Shown here in pieces: positions 23,390-36,140 of a stretch of DNA of 64,000 nucleotides. How positions within the stretch are numbered: position 1 is the first letter of the stretch; the number at the start of each line of letters is the position of its first letter. Under the pieces are notes generated by a model. The model was given only the letters and a program-made list of their open reading frames with translations. It made no database searches and was not told the DNA's origin. Made by a program: the position numbers and the translations under genes. Origin of the DNA: Triticum aestivum (lineage: Eukaryota; Streptophyta; Magnoliopsida; Poales; Poaceae); the NCBI RefSeq assembly GCF_018294505.1, contig NC_057809.1, forward strand, positions 509,231,914-509,295,913. The letters are read 5' to 3'.

Positions 23390-26300
23390 TGTCAGGACCC
23401 CGACTCAATGCCACATCGATCTAGCATGTAACACCTCATATCACTTTGCGGCCTCACGCACAGTATTCCCACGGGTGTCGCCCTACCTTTACCCGGGACC
23501 GTTTGCGCCTTTTGGCACACGTATATGACAGTGTCGCTAGCATCTATATGATAAGGAGCCCGGGCTGACATGGCTAGTCGTAAACCCAAAGTGGCACAAA
23601 CTTACAGGGACAGGCATCCATGACCCAGCATCGAACGTGTCGGTCATCAGCGAGTGAATCCAGGCTGTAGCACTGGGCTAGCAGGACTCCGGTGAACCGG
23701 GCTGTAGCGGGCTAACAGGACTCCGGTATTCATCGCGTGACATTTCCCCGAAGGGACAGACACAGGAACGAAGAAGGACACATGCCGGCCAGCCTAAGTG
23801 TTCCGGAGCAGTAGCAAGCTACCATTGGAAACACTAGGAGACATTTCCCGGTAAGAGAGGCTACTAAGGATAAACAACTAGATAGTCAGATCCCACACAT
23901 ACCAAGCATTTCAATAACATACACACAATATGCTCGATATGTGCAAACACAACATGGCATCACAACATGACTCTATGACTCAAGTATTTATTCATTAGGC
24001 TCCGAGGAGCGAGATATTACAAACATAGGTCTCATGACCCAACATTCAGAGTATAAAAGTCAAAGCACAAATGGAAGCTATCATGTCTGAGTACAGACAA
24101 CTATAAATGAAAAAGGCTGAGAAGCCTGACTATCTACCAGATACTGCCGAGGGCACAAGATCGTAGCTGAGGTAACAAGCTAAACGTCGAAGTCCAAGCG
24201 GAACTACTAGTGAGACTGAAGTCTCTCTGCAAAAACATAAAATAGGCAAACGTGAGTACAAATGTACCCAGCAAGACTTACATCAGAACTAACTACATAT
24301 GCATCATTATCAACAAAGGGGTGGTGGGGTTTAACTGCAGCAAGCCAGCTTTGACTCGGTGGCTATCCTAAACTACGACTGCAAGCGACTCTTTTGAGGT
24401 GGCGCACACGAGTCCACATATTCACCATATCAATACACCACTATGGATCCGCTCCCGTCTCCCTACGAGAACGCCATCCATAGCACTCACGCTTATCTTG
24501 CGTATTTTAGAGTATCCACTTTCACTTGTCTATGAACTGATATAAGCAATCCAGAAGTCCTTTTCCGCGGACACGGCTATTCGAATAGATTAGGTTAACC
24601 CTGCAGGGGTGTACTTCTTTATACACGCTCTCACCACTTACCGTCGTTTACACGACATGTACTCGGCAACCTTCAAGCGGAAGCCCAACGTGGGTGTCGG
24701 CCACGACCTACCTAATCACCTAAGTCTCTAGTCCAGGTTTATCGCCTATTCGGGTTCCATCCATGAGGAGATCCGGCCGGAGTTTCGCTCACAGCCCCAA
24801 ACGATGTGAACAGGGTTCCCGAGACACCAAACGGGCGCCCGGTACACCATGCCACGTGCCTACCGCATCACAGCCCACCCCTACGGTCAGCGCTGCCCAC
24901 GGCCTCCAGCATACTACAAGCACCAGAAACTACTTGCAACTCCTGGACAGAGGACAAGGGTGATCAAGAACCCGAGAGGGTCCATTGGTTTCGGGCCCAA
25001 TGCGTGGTAGTAGCTGAATCATGGATCACAAACACAGAACTCAGTTCCTGAGGACGGCTGCAATGAGACAACCCACCATGTACTCCTACATGGCCTCTCA
25101 CCGCTACCTTTACCAAAACGTGTTCACACACTTAGCTCACACACAGTAGGACATGTTCACACGCCTCTGATTCAACCCCGATGAATCAGACCTGACTCAA
25201 CTCTAAGCAGTAGCAGGCATGACAAACAAGCAAGAATGAGTAGGCACAACAGGGCTCAAACAACTCCTACTCATGCTAGTGGGTTTCATCTATTTACTAT
25301 GGAATGACAGGTCATGCAAAGGATAAAGGGGTTCAGCTACCGCAGCAAGTAACAGATGAATCGTTGTTGTCCTAATGCAGTAAAAGAGAGCAGGAGCGAG
25401 AGAGTGGGATTGTATCGGAATGAACAAGGGGGTTTTGCTTGCCTGGCACTTCTGAAGATAACATTGAGTCTTCATCAGTGTCAACGATCACAACGTCGGA
25501 ATATCGTCTACCGGGAGGGAACAGATACCGGCAACAAAGAAGAACACAATCAATGCAATGCACAAAATGATGCATGCTATGACATGGCAATATGAATGTG
25601 TTTTGAGCTAATGCAACTAGCAACAGATTGAATGAAGTTGGTTTGAATACAAGATTCAAATTCAAACTCCATATGTGATTATTCAAATGCCATTTAATTG
25701 ATTTGTGCTATACAGCAGCTATAAGTTGTTCTAACATGCATAAAAATGGTACAGATGGATTCCTTGAATTTTTCTGATAATTTTTCATATATAAATTATT
25801 TAATTTGGAGTTACGGTTGAATTACTATGAATTTTTGAAGTTTTGAACATTTTCTGGAATTTCCTGAATATTTAGAATTAAAATAATTCCAGAAAATGAT
25901 TTAACTGCGTCAGCCTGACGCCAGCATGACGTCAGCGAGTCAACGGCCAGGTCCAGGTCAAACCTGATGTGCGGGGTCCACACGTCAGTGACACAGGAAC
26001 TAATCCCGGTCAAACCCAGCGCTGACTGGGGTTTGACCAGGGGTGGGGCCTACTGTCAGTGGCTGTAGGTGGTTTAGTTAGTTGGATTAGCTCCTAATGA
26101 CGGAGCCACGTCAGCTCCCGCTGGAGTTTTGCCGGCGACGACCATGGCCGACGACGGAGATGCAACGTGTGCTCGCTACGGAGCACCATTCGACGCGTGG
26201 TTTGCTCCTACGGGTAGCTGAAGATGCGCCGCATCCAACTGGGCAAGCGGCAGCGGCTGTGGTGGCCGGAGCTCGCCGGAAACGAGCTCGCGGCGGCGCC

Positions 26301-27488
26301 GGAGTTCGGGCGCCGATCGATTCGACGCTATGGTGCGCTACGACAGAAACTGGTGGGTGCTGCGGGCTCCTGAGGTTGCGGTGAGCACGACGATGGGCTC
26401 GGGAGCGAGCTGCGGTGGATGTGGCCACGGCCACGCCATGGCCAGCGGCGAGAAGCTCTCGGCCGCGGTGGTAACGGCGGCTACGGAGGGAAATAGAGCA
26501 CGGGGAGAGAGGGGTTCGGCAGAGGAGCTCACGGCGAGGTCGACGAGCAGCTCGGTGGGCTCGGGGAGGTGGCGGAGACGGCGAATCGACGAGCAGCATC
26601 CGGCGGCCGTGTGGGAAGAAGACGGCTCGATGACGGCGATGTAGGGCGTCCGAGGTCGCTTGACTCGTTGGAGAGGATGAGGGCGAGGTAGCCGAGCTAC
26701 TGGGCACGCCGAGGGTCGAGGGGGAGGCTCTGGGTGCGGCAACGGCGAGCGGCGGTGATGAGCTCCGCTCGGGCTGCGCGAGAGAGAGAGCAGAGGAGGG
26801 GGAAGGGGTCGAGAGAGAGTGCGAGGGGGTTCCAGGGGGTGGCGTGGAGCTGCGGGAGACGTCCAGGAGAGGAGGAGGCAGCCAGGCAGGGAGGAGGTCG
26901 TCGGGGCGCGTGGCCGCGCGCGCCACCGAGCAGCTTCGGGGCGAGGGGGAGGAAGACGACAGGGGGAGAAGCGGCGGTGGGCTGGGCCGGCTGGAGGAGC
27001 TGGGCCAGGTGGGCTGAGGTGAGCGCCAGGTAGTCCTCTGCTCTTTCTATTTTTGTTTTTATTTATCTATTTTGTTCTGTGTTGTTTTAGTTTAGTAATA
27101 TACTAAACCATTTTATAAAATCCTGAAAATAGTTATGTGGCTAGAACTAAAATATACCAAACCACATAAAATGTTCCAGTAATTATTGGACATATATTAT
27201 TTATATATCAAATATATATCCAATGCAAATAGCTATTTATTTAATTCAAAGGCCCAAAATAATTAACTCTGAGATACCAAAAATATTGTTTTGAGTTTTA
27301 CCTCTTTGCAATATTTTCAGAGACTAAGAGGAACATTTTCTTGGACTTCTTTGAGGAGATTTTAATGTTGATCATTTTTAGAAGGTTTCTGAGGCTTTGA
27401 AAATTCCTCAATTCAAATTTCATTTGAATTAAAACATGATGCTCACATGAGGTCTAGCCTAGTGCATAACAGGACCAGGGATGTGACA
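23390..27488 (-). mobile_element. T3: solo LTR of the T1 family, inserted in inverse orientation
   Basis: On the - strand it begins TGTCACATCCCTGG (27488) and ends GGGGTCCTGACA (23390). It is collinear with the T1 LTR throughout: the shared GC-rich middle, the gacgtcagc-type block near 25925, the TTCATATATAAATTATT block, and the tail around 23400-23700. It is flanked by perfect 5-bp duplications GGTCA (23385-23389 and 27489-27493). No internal coding sequence is present, so unequal recombination between its own LTRs probably removed the interior after insertion. The open frames 26097-26926 within it are not genes. Confidence 0.9.
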
Positions 27489-27493
27489 GGTCA

Positions 27494-28187
27494 TGTGACC
27501 CCTACCTGTGTGAACATGTTATGTATGGCTCTCTGGAGCCTTTAAATAAAGTACTTGAGTTATAGAGTTTTGTTGTAATGCCATGTTGTATTTGCACATA
27601 TCGAGCATATTGTGTGTATGAATGAAATGCTTGGTATGTGTGGGATCCGACAATCTAGTTGTTTACCCTTGGCAACCTCTCTTATGGGGAAATGTAGTCT
27701 AGTGCTCCTTGAGCCATAGTAGTCCCCTACAGTCCGGTTCCCTGGAGTCCTGCTAGCCCAGCACTACTGCTCAGGACACTTGACTGGTCGGCATGTGTTT
27801 CACTTTGTTCCTATGTATGTCCCTTCGGGGAAATGTCACGCGGTGACTACCGAAGTCCTGCCTTGCCTGCTACAGCCCGGGTTCCCCGGAGTCCTGTTAG
27901 CCCAATGCTACAGCCCGGATTCACACGCTGATGACCGACATGCTCGATGTGATTCATGTATGCATGTCCCCATAGGTTTGTGCCGCTTTGGGTTCATGAC
28001 TATCCATGTTGCCCCGGGTTCTCTGTCATATGGATGCTAGCGACACTATCATATACGTGAGCCAAAAGGCGCAAACGGTCCCGGGCCATGGTAAGGCGAC
28101 ACCCGTGGGGATACCATGCGTGAGGTCGCAATGTGATATGAGGTGTTGTAGGCTAGATCGATGTGACTTGGAATCGGGGTCCTGACA
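27494..28187 (+). repeat. T1 3' LTR, part 2
   Basis: Continues the T1 LTR after T3: the joined sequence GGGTCATGTGACC parallels GGGTCATGAGACC in T3. Ends GGGGTCCTGACA, matching the T3 terminus. Next bases TATTT are the T1 target duplication. Confidence 0.85.
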
Positions 28188-29107
28188 TATTTATTCTAGA
28201 GAAACCAGTTTTACAGAAAAGTCCCTCTAGATCATGCATTTAATAACTCACAAATGGTGCATCGGTTTAAAATGATTTATATATGAAAAATGACTAGAAT
28301 TCCATCTAGTTTCATAATATCCAACTTTCATCCATGTTAAAAATGTTTAAAATGCTGATGTTTAAATTTGCTAAGATGCCATGCTAAAATGTTTTATTTC
28401 ATAACTTAATCACCGTAGCTCCAAATTTAATAAACTTCATATGTAAATGGGGTACAAAAATGCCTAGTTTGACATGGTGGAAGTACTTTGCATGTTTAAT
28501 AACTCTAAAATATGGTTTAGGACAGAACAGTACCAAATCCATAATTTGCATATGGGGATTCTTCGGACTTGTTGTTTGTTGTTCCGACCTCATTTAAACT
28601 TGCCTAGATAGGTAGTTTTCATATGCTTCACCCCTTTGCCATGTTTAAAAACATTTAATATTGTTGAGTACATAAACATGAGAGAACTAAATAAGTCATG
28701 TGGTGCTTCGTCAATATGCAACTCGTTGCATATTGCATATTGAGCTCCACTTAATTTGTAGTATTGTTTGTGCACTTTGCCATGCCATGCCTCATTAAAC
28801 CGGACATGCATCATATTTGGTTATGCACCATGCCATGATTATGTGATGGTTGTTTACTATGTTGCTTGCTTCTTTCTGGGTTGCTTCTCTCGTTAGCTTC
28901 GGTTTCATTCCGGAGTTGTGAGCATCTGTTCGACTACATCTGTTTGTCTTCTTCATGGACTCGTTCTTCTTCCTTGCGGGATCTCAGGCAAGATGACCAT
29001 ACCCTCGAAATCACTTCTATCTTTGCTTGCTAGTTGTTCGCTCTATCGCTATGTCGCGCTACCTACCACTTGTTATATCATGCCTCCCATATTGCCATGT
29101 CAAGCCT
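28188..29107 (+). repeat. T4 5' LTR, part 1
   Basis: Nearly identical to 37580-38500 of the 3' LTR. The first bases TATTT are the duplication made by T1. Broken on the right by T5. Confidence 0.85.
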
Positions 29108-30524
29108 TGATACGTCTCCGTCGTATCTACTTTTCCAAACACTTATGCCCTTGCTTTGGAATCTAACTTGCATGATTTGAATGGAACTAACCCGGACTGA
29201 CGCTGTTTTCAACAGAATTGCCATGGTGTTATTTATGTGCAGAAACATAAGTTCTCGGAATGACCTGAAACTTCACAGAACGTCTTTTTGGAAATAATAA
29301 AAAATCCTTGCAAAAGATGAAGACCAGGGGCCCACACCCTAGCCACGAGGGTGGGGGCGTGCCTGCCCCCCTGGGCGCACCCCCTACCTCGTGGGCCCCC
29401 TAGAGCTCCTCCGACCTCAACTCCAACTCTATATATTTGCTTTCGGGGAGAAAAAATATATAAGAAGGATTCATCGTGTTTTACGATACGGAGCCGCTGC
29501 CAAGCCCTAAAACCTCCCAGGAGGGCTGATCTAGAGTCCGTTTGGGGCTCCGGAGAGGGGAATCCGTCGTCGTCGTCATCATCAACCATCCTCCATCACC
29601 AATTTCATGATGCTCACCGTTGTGCATGAGTAATTCCATCGTAGGCTTGCTGGACAGTGATGGGTTGGATGAGATTTATCATGTAATCGAGTTAGTTTTG
29701 TTAGGGTTTGATCCCTAGTATCCACTATGTTCTGGGATTGATGTTGCTATGACTTTTCTATGCTTAATGCTTGTCACTAGGGCCCGAGTGCCATGATTTT
29801 GGATCTGAACCTATTATGTTTTCATGAATATATGTGAGTTTTTGATCCTATCTTGCAAGTCTATAGTCACCTACTATGTGTTATGATCCGGCAACCCCGA
29901 AGTGACAATAATCGGGACCACTCCCGGTGATGACCGTAGTTTGAGGAGTTCATGTATTCACTATGTGTTAATGCTTTGGTCCGGTACTCTATTAAAAGGA
30001 GGCCTTAATATCCCTTAGTTTCCTCTAGGACCCCGCTGCCACGGGAGGGTAGGACAAAAGATGCCATGCAAGTTCTTTTCCATAAGCACGTATGACTATA
30101 TTCGGAATACATGCCTACATTACATTGATCAATTGGAGCTAGTTCTGTGTCACCCTAGGTTATGACTGTTACATGATGAACCGCATCCGGCATAATTCTC
30201 TATCACCGATCCATTGCCTACGAGCTTTCCATATATTGTTCTTCGCTTATTTACTTTTTCGTTGCTATTGTTACAATCACTACAAAATACCAAAAACACT
30301 ACTTTTGCTATCATTACCTTTTGCTACCATTACCACTACTATCATATTACTTTGCTACTAAATACTTTGTTGCAGATATTAAGTTTCCAGGTGTGGTTCA
30401 ATTGAAAACTCAGCTGCTAATACTTGAGAATATTCTTTGGCTCCCCTTGTGTCGAATCAATAAATTTGGGTTGAATACTCTACCCTCGAAAACTGTTGCG
30501 ATCCCCTATACTTGTGGGTTATCA
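29108..30524 (+). repeat. T5 5' LTR, 1417 bp
   Basis: Same family as the inverted LTR at 61828-63228: both share TACTTTTCCAAACAC and the end ATACTTGTGGGTTATCA. A TATA box (CTCTATATATTTGC) lies at 29427-29440. Confidence 0.88.
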
Positions 30525-30535
30525 AGACTATTTTC

Positions 30536-30553
30536 TGGCGTCGTTGCCGGGGA
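30536..30553 (+). promoter_or_regulatory. T5 primer binding site (tRNA-Asp type)
   Basis: TGGCGTCGTTGCCGGGGA differs by one base from TGGCGCCGTTGCCGGGGA, the primer site typical of Athila elements. The change is a CpG-type C to T. Confidence 0.85.
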
Positions 30554-30602
30554 GCATAGCTCTATTCTTTGAGTCACTTGGGATTTATATCTGCTTATCA
30601 TT

Positions 30603-31180
30603 ATGAAGAACTTGAGAGATCCAAAAACAAAGATTTATCCCTCAACTATGAGGGCAGGTAAGGAACTGCCATCTAGCTCTACGCTTGATTCACCTTCTGT
30701 TTTGAGTAAGCTTGCGACACCTAAACCTGCTTCTACTATTGATTCTGATATGTTGCATGTTATTGATGATGCCACTTCTGCTATGCATGATACTTATGAT
30801 GAAACTGCTTCTATGCTTGATACTACTATGCCACTTGGTGAATTTCTTGATGAACAACTTGCTAGGGTTAGAGAGAATGAAATTTTTGAAACTGATAATA
30901 TTGATGAAAGTGATGATGAAGACTCTCCCCATAATAAATATGAATTGCCTGTTGTTCCTGAGGGTTATGTTCTGGATGAAGAATCTGCTAGAGCTATTTT
31001 AGCTTGCAATGATAGATATGATCTAAAGAGGTTATTAGCTAAATGGAAGTAGCAATCCCTTAATGCTAGAATGAAACCTGACCCTGCTTTTGCTACTTCA
31101 CCTATCTGTGTTACTGATAAGGATTATGAATTCTCTGTTGATCCTGATATAATTACTTTGGTTGAATCTAATCCTTTTTA
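30603..31180 (+). pseudogene. T5 gag N-terminal fragment
   Basis: ATG 30603 opens MKNLRDPKTKIYPSTMRAG, an acidic Ser/Thr-rich N-terminal segment typical of Athila gag. A TAG at 31050-31052 interrupts the frame after LLAKWK. The frame is open again (QSLNARMKPDPAF...) up to the deletion junction at 31180/31181. The rest of gag-pol and the 3' LTR are gone, so this cannot act. Confidence 0.75.
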
Positions 31181-32639
31181 TGGCTATGTTACCGCTTTTG
31201 CTCAGCTCCTCTTATAGTGTTGCTAGTTGCAGGTGTAGTTGAAGTTTGTTCCATGTTGGAACATGGATATGTTGGGATATCACAACATCTATTATTTTAA
31301 TTAATGCATCTATATACTTGGTAAAGGGTGGAAGGCTCGGCCTTATGCCTGGTGTTTTGTTCCACTCTTGCCGCCCTATTTTCCGTCATACCGGTGTTAT
31401 GTTCCTTGATTTTGTGTTCCTTATGCAGTTGGGTGTTATGGGAACCCCTTGACAGTTCGCTTTGAATAAAACTCCTCCGGCAAGGCCCAACCTTGGTTTT
31501 ATCATTTGCACCTATACTTTTCCCTCGGGAGTCGCGCTCCCGAGAGTCATCTTCATTTTTAACCCCCCCCCCCCGGGCCAGTGCTTCTCTAAGTGTTGGT
31601 CCGAACTGGGCGATGTCCAGCGCCCCCTAGGCAACCAAGGTCTATGCCAACCTGACGTCTTGCCCATCAGGTGTGCCCTAAGAACGAGATATGTGCAGCT
31701 CCTATCGGGATTTGTCGGCACATTTGGGCGGTCTTGTTGGTCTTGTTTTACCATTGTCCAAATGTCTTATAACCGGGATTCTGAGACTGGTCGGGTCTTC
31801 TCAGGAGAAGGAATATCCTTCGTTGACCGTGAGAGCTTGTGATGGGCTAAGTTGCGACACCCCTGTAGGGTTTGAACTTTCGAAAGCCGTGCCTGCGGTT
31901 ATGTGGCAGATGGGGATTTGTTAATATCCGGTTGTAGAGTACTTGACACTTAACTTAATTAAAATGCATCAACCGCGTGTGTAGCCGTGATGGTCTCTTC
32001 TCGGTGGAGTCCGGGAAGTGAACATGGTTCTTGTGTTATGCTTGAACGTAAGTAGTTCCAGGATCATTTCTTGATCACTTCTAGCTTCTCGACTGTTGCG
32101 TTGCTTCTCTTCTCGCTCTTATTTGCGTATGTTAGCCACCATATATGATTAGTGCTTGCTGCAGCTCCACCTCTTTACCCTATCCTACCCATAAGCTTAA
32201 ATAGTCTTGATCTCGCGGGTGTGAGATTGTTGAGTCCTCATGACTCACAGATACTTCGAAACAGTTGCAGGTGCCGATGATACCAGTGCAGGTGACACAA
32301 TCGAGCTCAAGTGGGAGCTCGATGAAGATCTTGATCGTTGTTTTGTTTCGTTTCCCGTTGATCAGTAGTGGATCCCAGTTGTGACGATCGGGGATCTAGC
32401 ATTTGGGGATGTCTTCTTTTACTTTGGTTCCATAGTCGGACCTTGATTGTATTCTGGATGATGTATGTTTAACTTGTATTTGTGTGAAGTGGCGATTGTA
32501 AGCCAACTCTTTATCCCTTTCTTATTCAGTACATGGGATTGTGTGAAGATTACCCCTCTTGCGACAAACCTACCATGCGGCTATGCCTCTAAGTCGTGCC
32601 CCGGCACATGGGAGGTATAGCCGCATTGTGGGTGTAACA
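31181..32639 (+). repeat. T4 5' LTR, part 2
   Basis: Matches 38530-39997 of the 3' LTR, starting TGGCTATGTTACCGC and ending GGGTGTAACA. Contains a run of 12 C near 31563, which is 13 C in the other copy. Confidence 0.88.
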
Positions 32640-35600
32640 AGTTGGTAATCAGAGCCATCCCCGACTTAGGAGCCCCCTGCTTGATCGAATCACTGACGTT
32701 GTTGAGTCTAGAAAAAATGTTTTGAGTCTTAGGATTATATATATCGGAGAGTAGGATTCTTTCTACTCCTCAGTCCCTTTGTCGCTCTGGTGAGGCCTCC
32801 GAACGTAGAAGTTTTGACTCTCCTCTCCTCAAATTTCATGAAACAAAATTAGGATCACGCGGGTATCTTGGAATCGTTCCGATAGTCTTGTGACGAGAAC
32901 ATTGTTCTTGGTGCCTCCTGACATTTAGGGGTTGTGGCAGTGTCCCGGGGAGTTGAGCTCCGAGGTGTTGTCGTCACAATTTTATCATTGCAGTCCTGGA
33001 ATACCTGAGTTTCACCGACATCGAAAATCTCTTTTATGCAGTTGTTGGTGAGATAACCTCAACGCCACCCAGTACTGGGGTGGGATTTCGGGAGTATTGC
33101 CATAACTAATATAACGGATGCTTTTCGAAGGTTGAGGTACACGATTTCCGAAGGTTTCTTGGTTATGTGTTGAAGGATGGATACAGGTGGATGTAGGAAT
33201 TGTTAGTTTGGGTGAGATATTATGCTTCCCCTGTATCCCCAACACCTGATTGCATAACCAGAAAGTTTCGGGAGTTTATAAGTGGGAATTCAAGTAGTTC
33301 CTAGAATATCTTTCCAACAGACACATGATACGATTTGGGGTCTATCATATGTTTGTTTCCGGCTTGTTTTGCAAGACAAATCTTTTGTTTTGTTTTCAGT
33401 TGTGGTATTCGAGTTGCCTCAATGTCAAGTGTTGAATCCATACCTTTCCTAAGCAATGTTCTCATATTTCTATGTGAATACTAATCCTTCATGATAATCG
33501 AGATTGTCATGGCAATCCTTTTCAACCGGCGTGTTTCTCTTCAAGTGGATCCGATCATTTTCAACATCCGCAAGATCAACTCAAAGTTTTCTCAACGGTG
33601 TTTGTGTCATCCGTCCCAAGTTGCCTTTGTTTTCCTGCCCTCCCACCCTTTTTCTTCAAGGACTCGGTTTTCTTAATCAAGTATCCATTTTATTCATGCG
33701 AAGTCTCTTCATTCTTTTCCTTCAATGTTCTTACCCGGTGGTTCTCATGAAGCTTATCTACAAGTTCATCATTCCTCGTTTCTTTTATCTTCTCCGGTGG
33801 ATTCAAGTCAAGTTTTCGGTGTTGATCATATTCCCTTCCTTTCTCCAAGTGTTTTCATATGCGTGTATCTCTTAATCATTCACTTCTCGCTATTCAATTG
33901 TTTCGGAGTGCTGAAGATATCTCAGAAGATTCGTGTTTCCACTCTGCATTCGTTCAACCTATTCCGAGGGTGTTATCTCATTCAATCTATTTTATTCAAC
34001 CGGTGCAATCTCTCTTAAAAATTGTTCAACGGTGTATCTTTTGAGTGGACCTTAACCCACAGGTCTTTTCCCAGGATCTTACCTGACTCTTCTTTTTCAG
34101 AGTTATTCTCAAATTCTTTTCAAAGTGTGACGTAAGAATGAATTGTCATCAGTCATAGGTCTTTCTCTAAGATCTTTCAAATTCTTTTCATTGTTGATTC
34201 AACCTTTATATTCTACATTATTCCGGAGTGTCTCAAAAAATCATGGTGGTGTTTCTCGTCGTCATTCTCGGATTTTGAAAACCGAAGAAGAGTTTTTCCT
34301 CCAAATCTTATCCGTTCTCTCAGAGATGCGTAGTTCAAGCTTGTTGCCATCCTCTCATAATTGTTTTTGATTGTGAGAATCCTTTTCACCCATCCGGAGC
34401 AATTCAAGAGTCTTTTCAGCTTGATTCTCCGAAGGCCATCATTCTGGGTTTATTCATTCTCAGCTTTCAACTCTCATTCTCCAAATCATACCGGTGCATC
34501 ATTCAAGTATTATCTAATCAGCTCGTGATCTCTTCATTCTCTTGTATCTAAATTTCCCCAAGTATCTTTGTTCGTTTTCAAATTCTTACTGGTGATTCAT
34601 CCCTTTACTTCGTTCGTTTTCAATTCTATGGTGGTTCGTTCAAGAGTTCTCTTCATTGGTTAACATATCAATTCATTTGTTCTTTCCAATCATACCGGCG
34701 GTTCGTTCAAGTCCATCTCAAGCTTGCGCTATATCTCTCCTTAATTCTTTCCAATGAGAATGAGTAGTATGACATATCAATTGTGTCATCAATTTAATTG
34801 ATGAAGGATAAGCATAATGTAATTCTTATTCTTGTTTCATCCGAGTGAATTCAATTCCTTATTTCGGAGGTTCATCAAATTCTCGGTTCTAGTGTTTCAC
34901 CTTTTTCCCTTTTCGGGAGCTCCAAGTTTTTCTCGGTTATACCTTTTGTTTTCTACTTCTCTTTCTTTCTATCATCCTTTATTACCAGAGTTCTTCACGG
35001 AGGCTCTACATGGTGGTTCATCAAGGATTCCTTCCATTCTTCAATTGTTCTTTAAGATTTCTCTCGAAGTTATGATCCGCCAAGCTATTCTCAAATTTAA
35101 ACATGGTGTTCAACACATGTCTTGTTTTATAGAGTTCAAACATTCTTCATCTTGCATTTCGAAGTGCAATTCTTTGTACATTATCTTTTGAGGTGGTCTT
35201 ATATCATGCTTGACAAATTTTCCTTCGTGTTTCATGATTCGCAAGTTGTCACGGATGAGATATGTAAACCCATCACTTTCTTTTCGTTTAGGAGATCCTT
35301 TGCAACCCATCAATATCTTCATTGGAGTTATCTTGGATTATATTTCACCTAAAGCCTTCCCTAAGGAATGTTGCAATTTTGGTGCTTATCAATGATCCAA
35401 TCTTCTCCTTCCCATATCGGTGAATAAGTTTTTCATCTCTTCTTTGTTCCCGATCAATCATTGTTTTTGGTGGCAGAATTTCACCTTAGTTTTGAGATGT
35501 TTTCCATAAGCCCACTACAAGCTTATTCGTTTCATTGTTGGTTTTTCCAACAATTCCATTATAACCTTCTTGGAAGGGTGCTCTCCAAGCTCATTTGTGG

Positions 35601-36140
35601 CAGAAGTTGGCATTTTCTTCTCCATTCTGTTATTCCAGTGATCTATCTTCTATTCTTTCTTCCGGAGGCTTTGTGATGTTGCTCTCTTCACTCATCATCT
35701 TGAATTGTGAGGACCGTGTTATTTTCGTGCTTATCCATTTAACCAGAGTGGCGTGCCCTCTTTTCAAGTTCTTCCCATTCTGTCAAGTTTTGCCTCCCTT
35801 CTAAACTGGAGTGTTGTCGTAATTGATCTTTATCGCTCCTTGTACATCTCGAATCGACCGAAGTTCTTGCATGTACTTCTTGCCCATTACAACCCTTTTC
35901 TCATGTCTTTCAACCTACAGGGTTCTCGTGATGTTCCTTGTTCCTCTTTTCTAACGGAGTGTTTTCAACTTTGTTCATCTCCGTTGTATTCTTTCTTTCA
36001 ATTTGTTCAATCTCTCAAGGTTCGTGGTTTCACTCGTTTGTCAAAGAAGCAACTTAGTTTTACCTTTTCCCCTTCCACTTCCGTTTCCCCCAGTGCCATC
36101 CTAGATCTCGGGACGAGATCCACTTGTAGTTATGGAGTGT
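32640..36140 (+). other. T4 internal domain: conserved non-coding LARD core
   Basis: Begins with a Met-type primer site (TGGTAATCAGAGCC at 32643-32656, one extra A relative to the usual TGGTATCAGAGCC). Ends with the CCTAGATCTCGGGACGAGAT block (36100-36119) and a worn purine tract before the LTR. No frame longer than about 130 codons exists and none shows a retroviral motif. From about 33480 to 36100 the + strand is strongly T/C-rich and carries degenerate CCGGTGGTTC-like units. The element must have used proteins of another element. Confidence 0.75.

Larger units (their letters stand above)
1..28187 (+). mobile_element. T1: Ty3/Gypsy chromovirus (Tekay/Del-like), split by two later insertions
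   Basis: The internal region covers 1-2996 and 17396-19913, and the 3' LTR covers 19914-23389 and 27494-28187. The 5' LTR is outside the window. Domain order is gag, CCHC knuckle, protease, RT, RNase H, integrase, chromodomain, which identifies a chromovirus. The reading frame of the RT continues across the T2 insertion. The right flank TATTT (28188-28192) matches the corresponding site in the intact T4 LTR copy (37580-37584), so T1 was inserted into the T4 5' LTR. All coding parts carry stops and frameshifts, so the copy is inactive. Confidence 0.85.
29108..31180 (+). mobile_element. T5: 3'-truncated Athila-type Gypsy fragment
   Basis: A complete 5' LTR (29108-30524, TGATACGTC...GGTTATCA) is followed by a primer site and about 0.6 kb of gag, then abruptly by T4 LTR sequence. 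No 3' LTR or target duplication remains. Compared with the intact T4 LTR, 29 bp (38501-38529) are also missing at the site, so a deletion removed the element's 3' part plus adjacent LTR. Confidence 0.85.

Noticed and set aside
26097..27033. Long open frames on both strands (up to 271 codons), Pro/Arg/Ala-rich
   Set aside because: They lie inside the solo LTR T3, are GC-driven, have no domain, and the matching T1 LTR segment does not keep the frame.
31561..31576. Run of 12 C (and 13 C near 38920)
   Set aside because: Shared by both T4 LTRs with slippage in length; a simple homopolymer, not a separate feature.
33480..36100. Possible CRISPR-like or satellite array in the LARD core
   Set aside because: Units are too degenerate and irregularly spaced, and the context is a plant retrotransposon.
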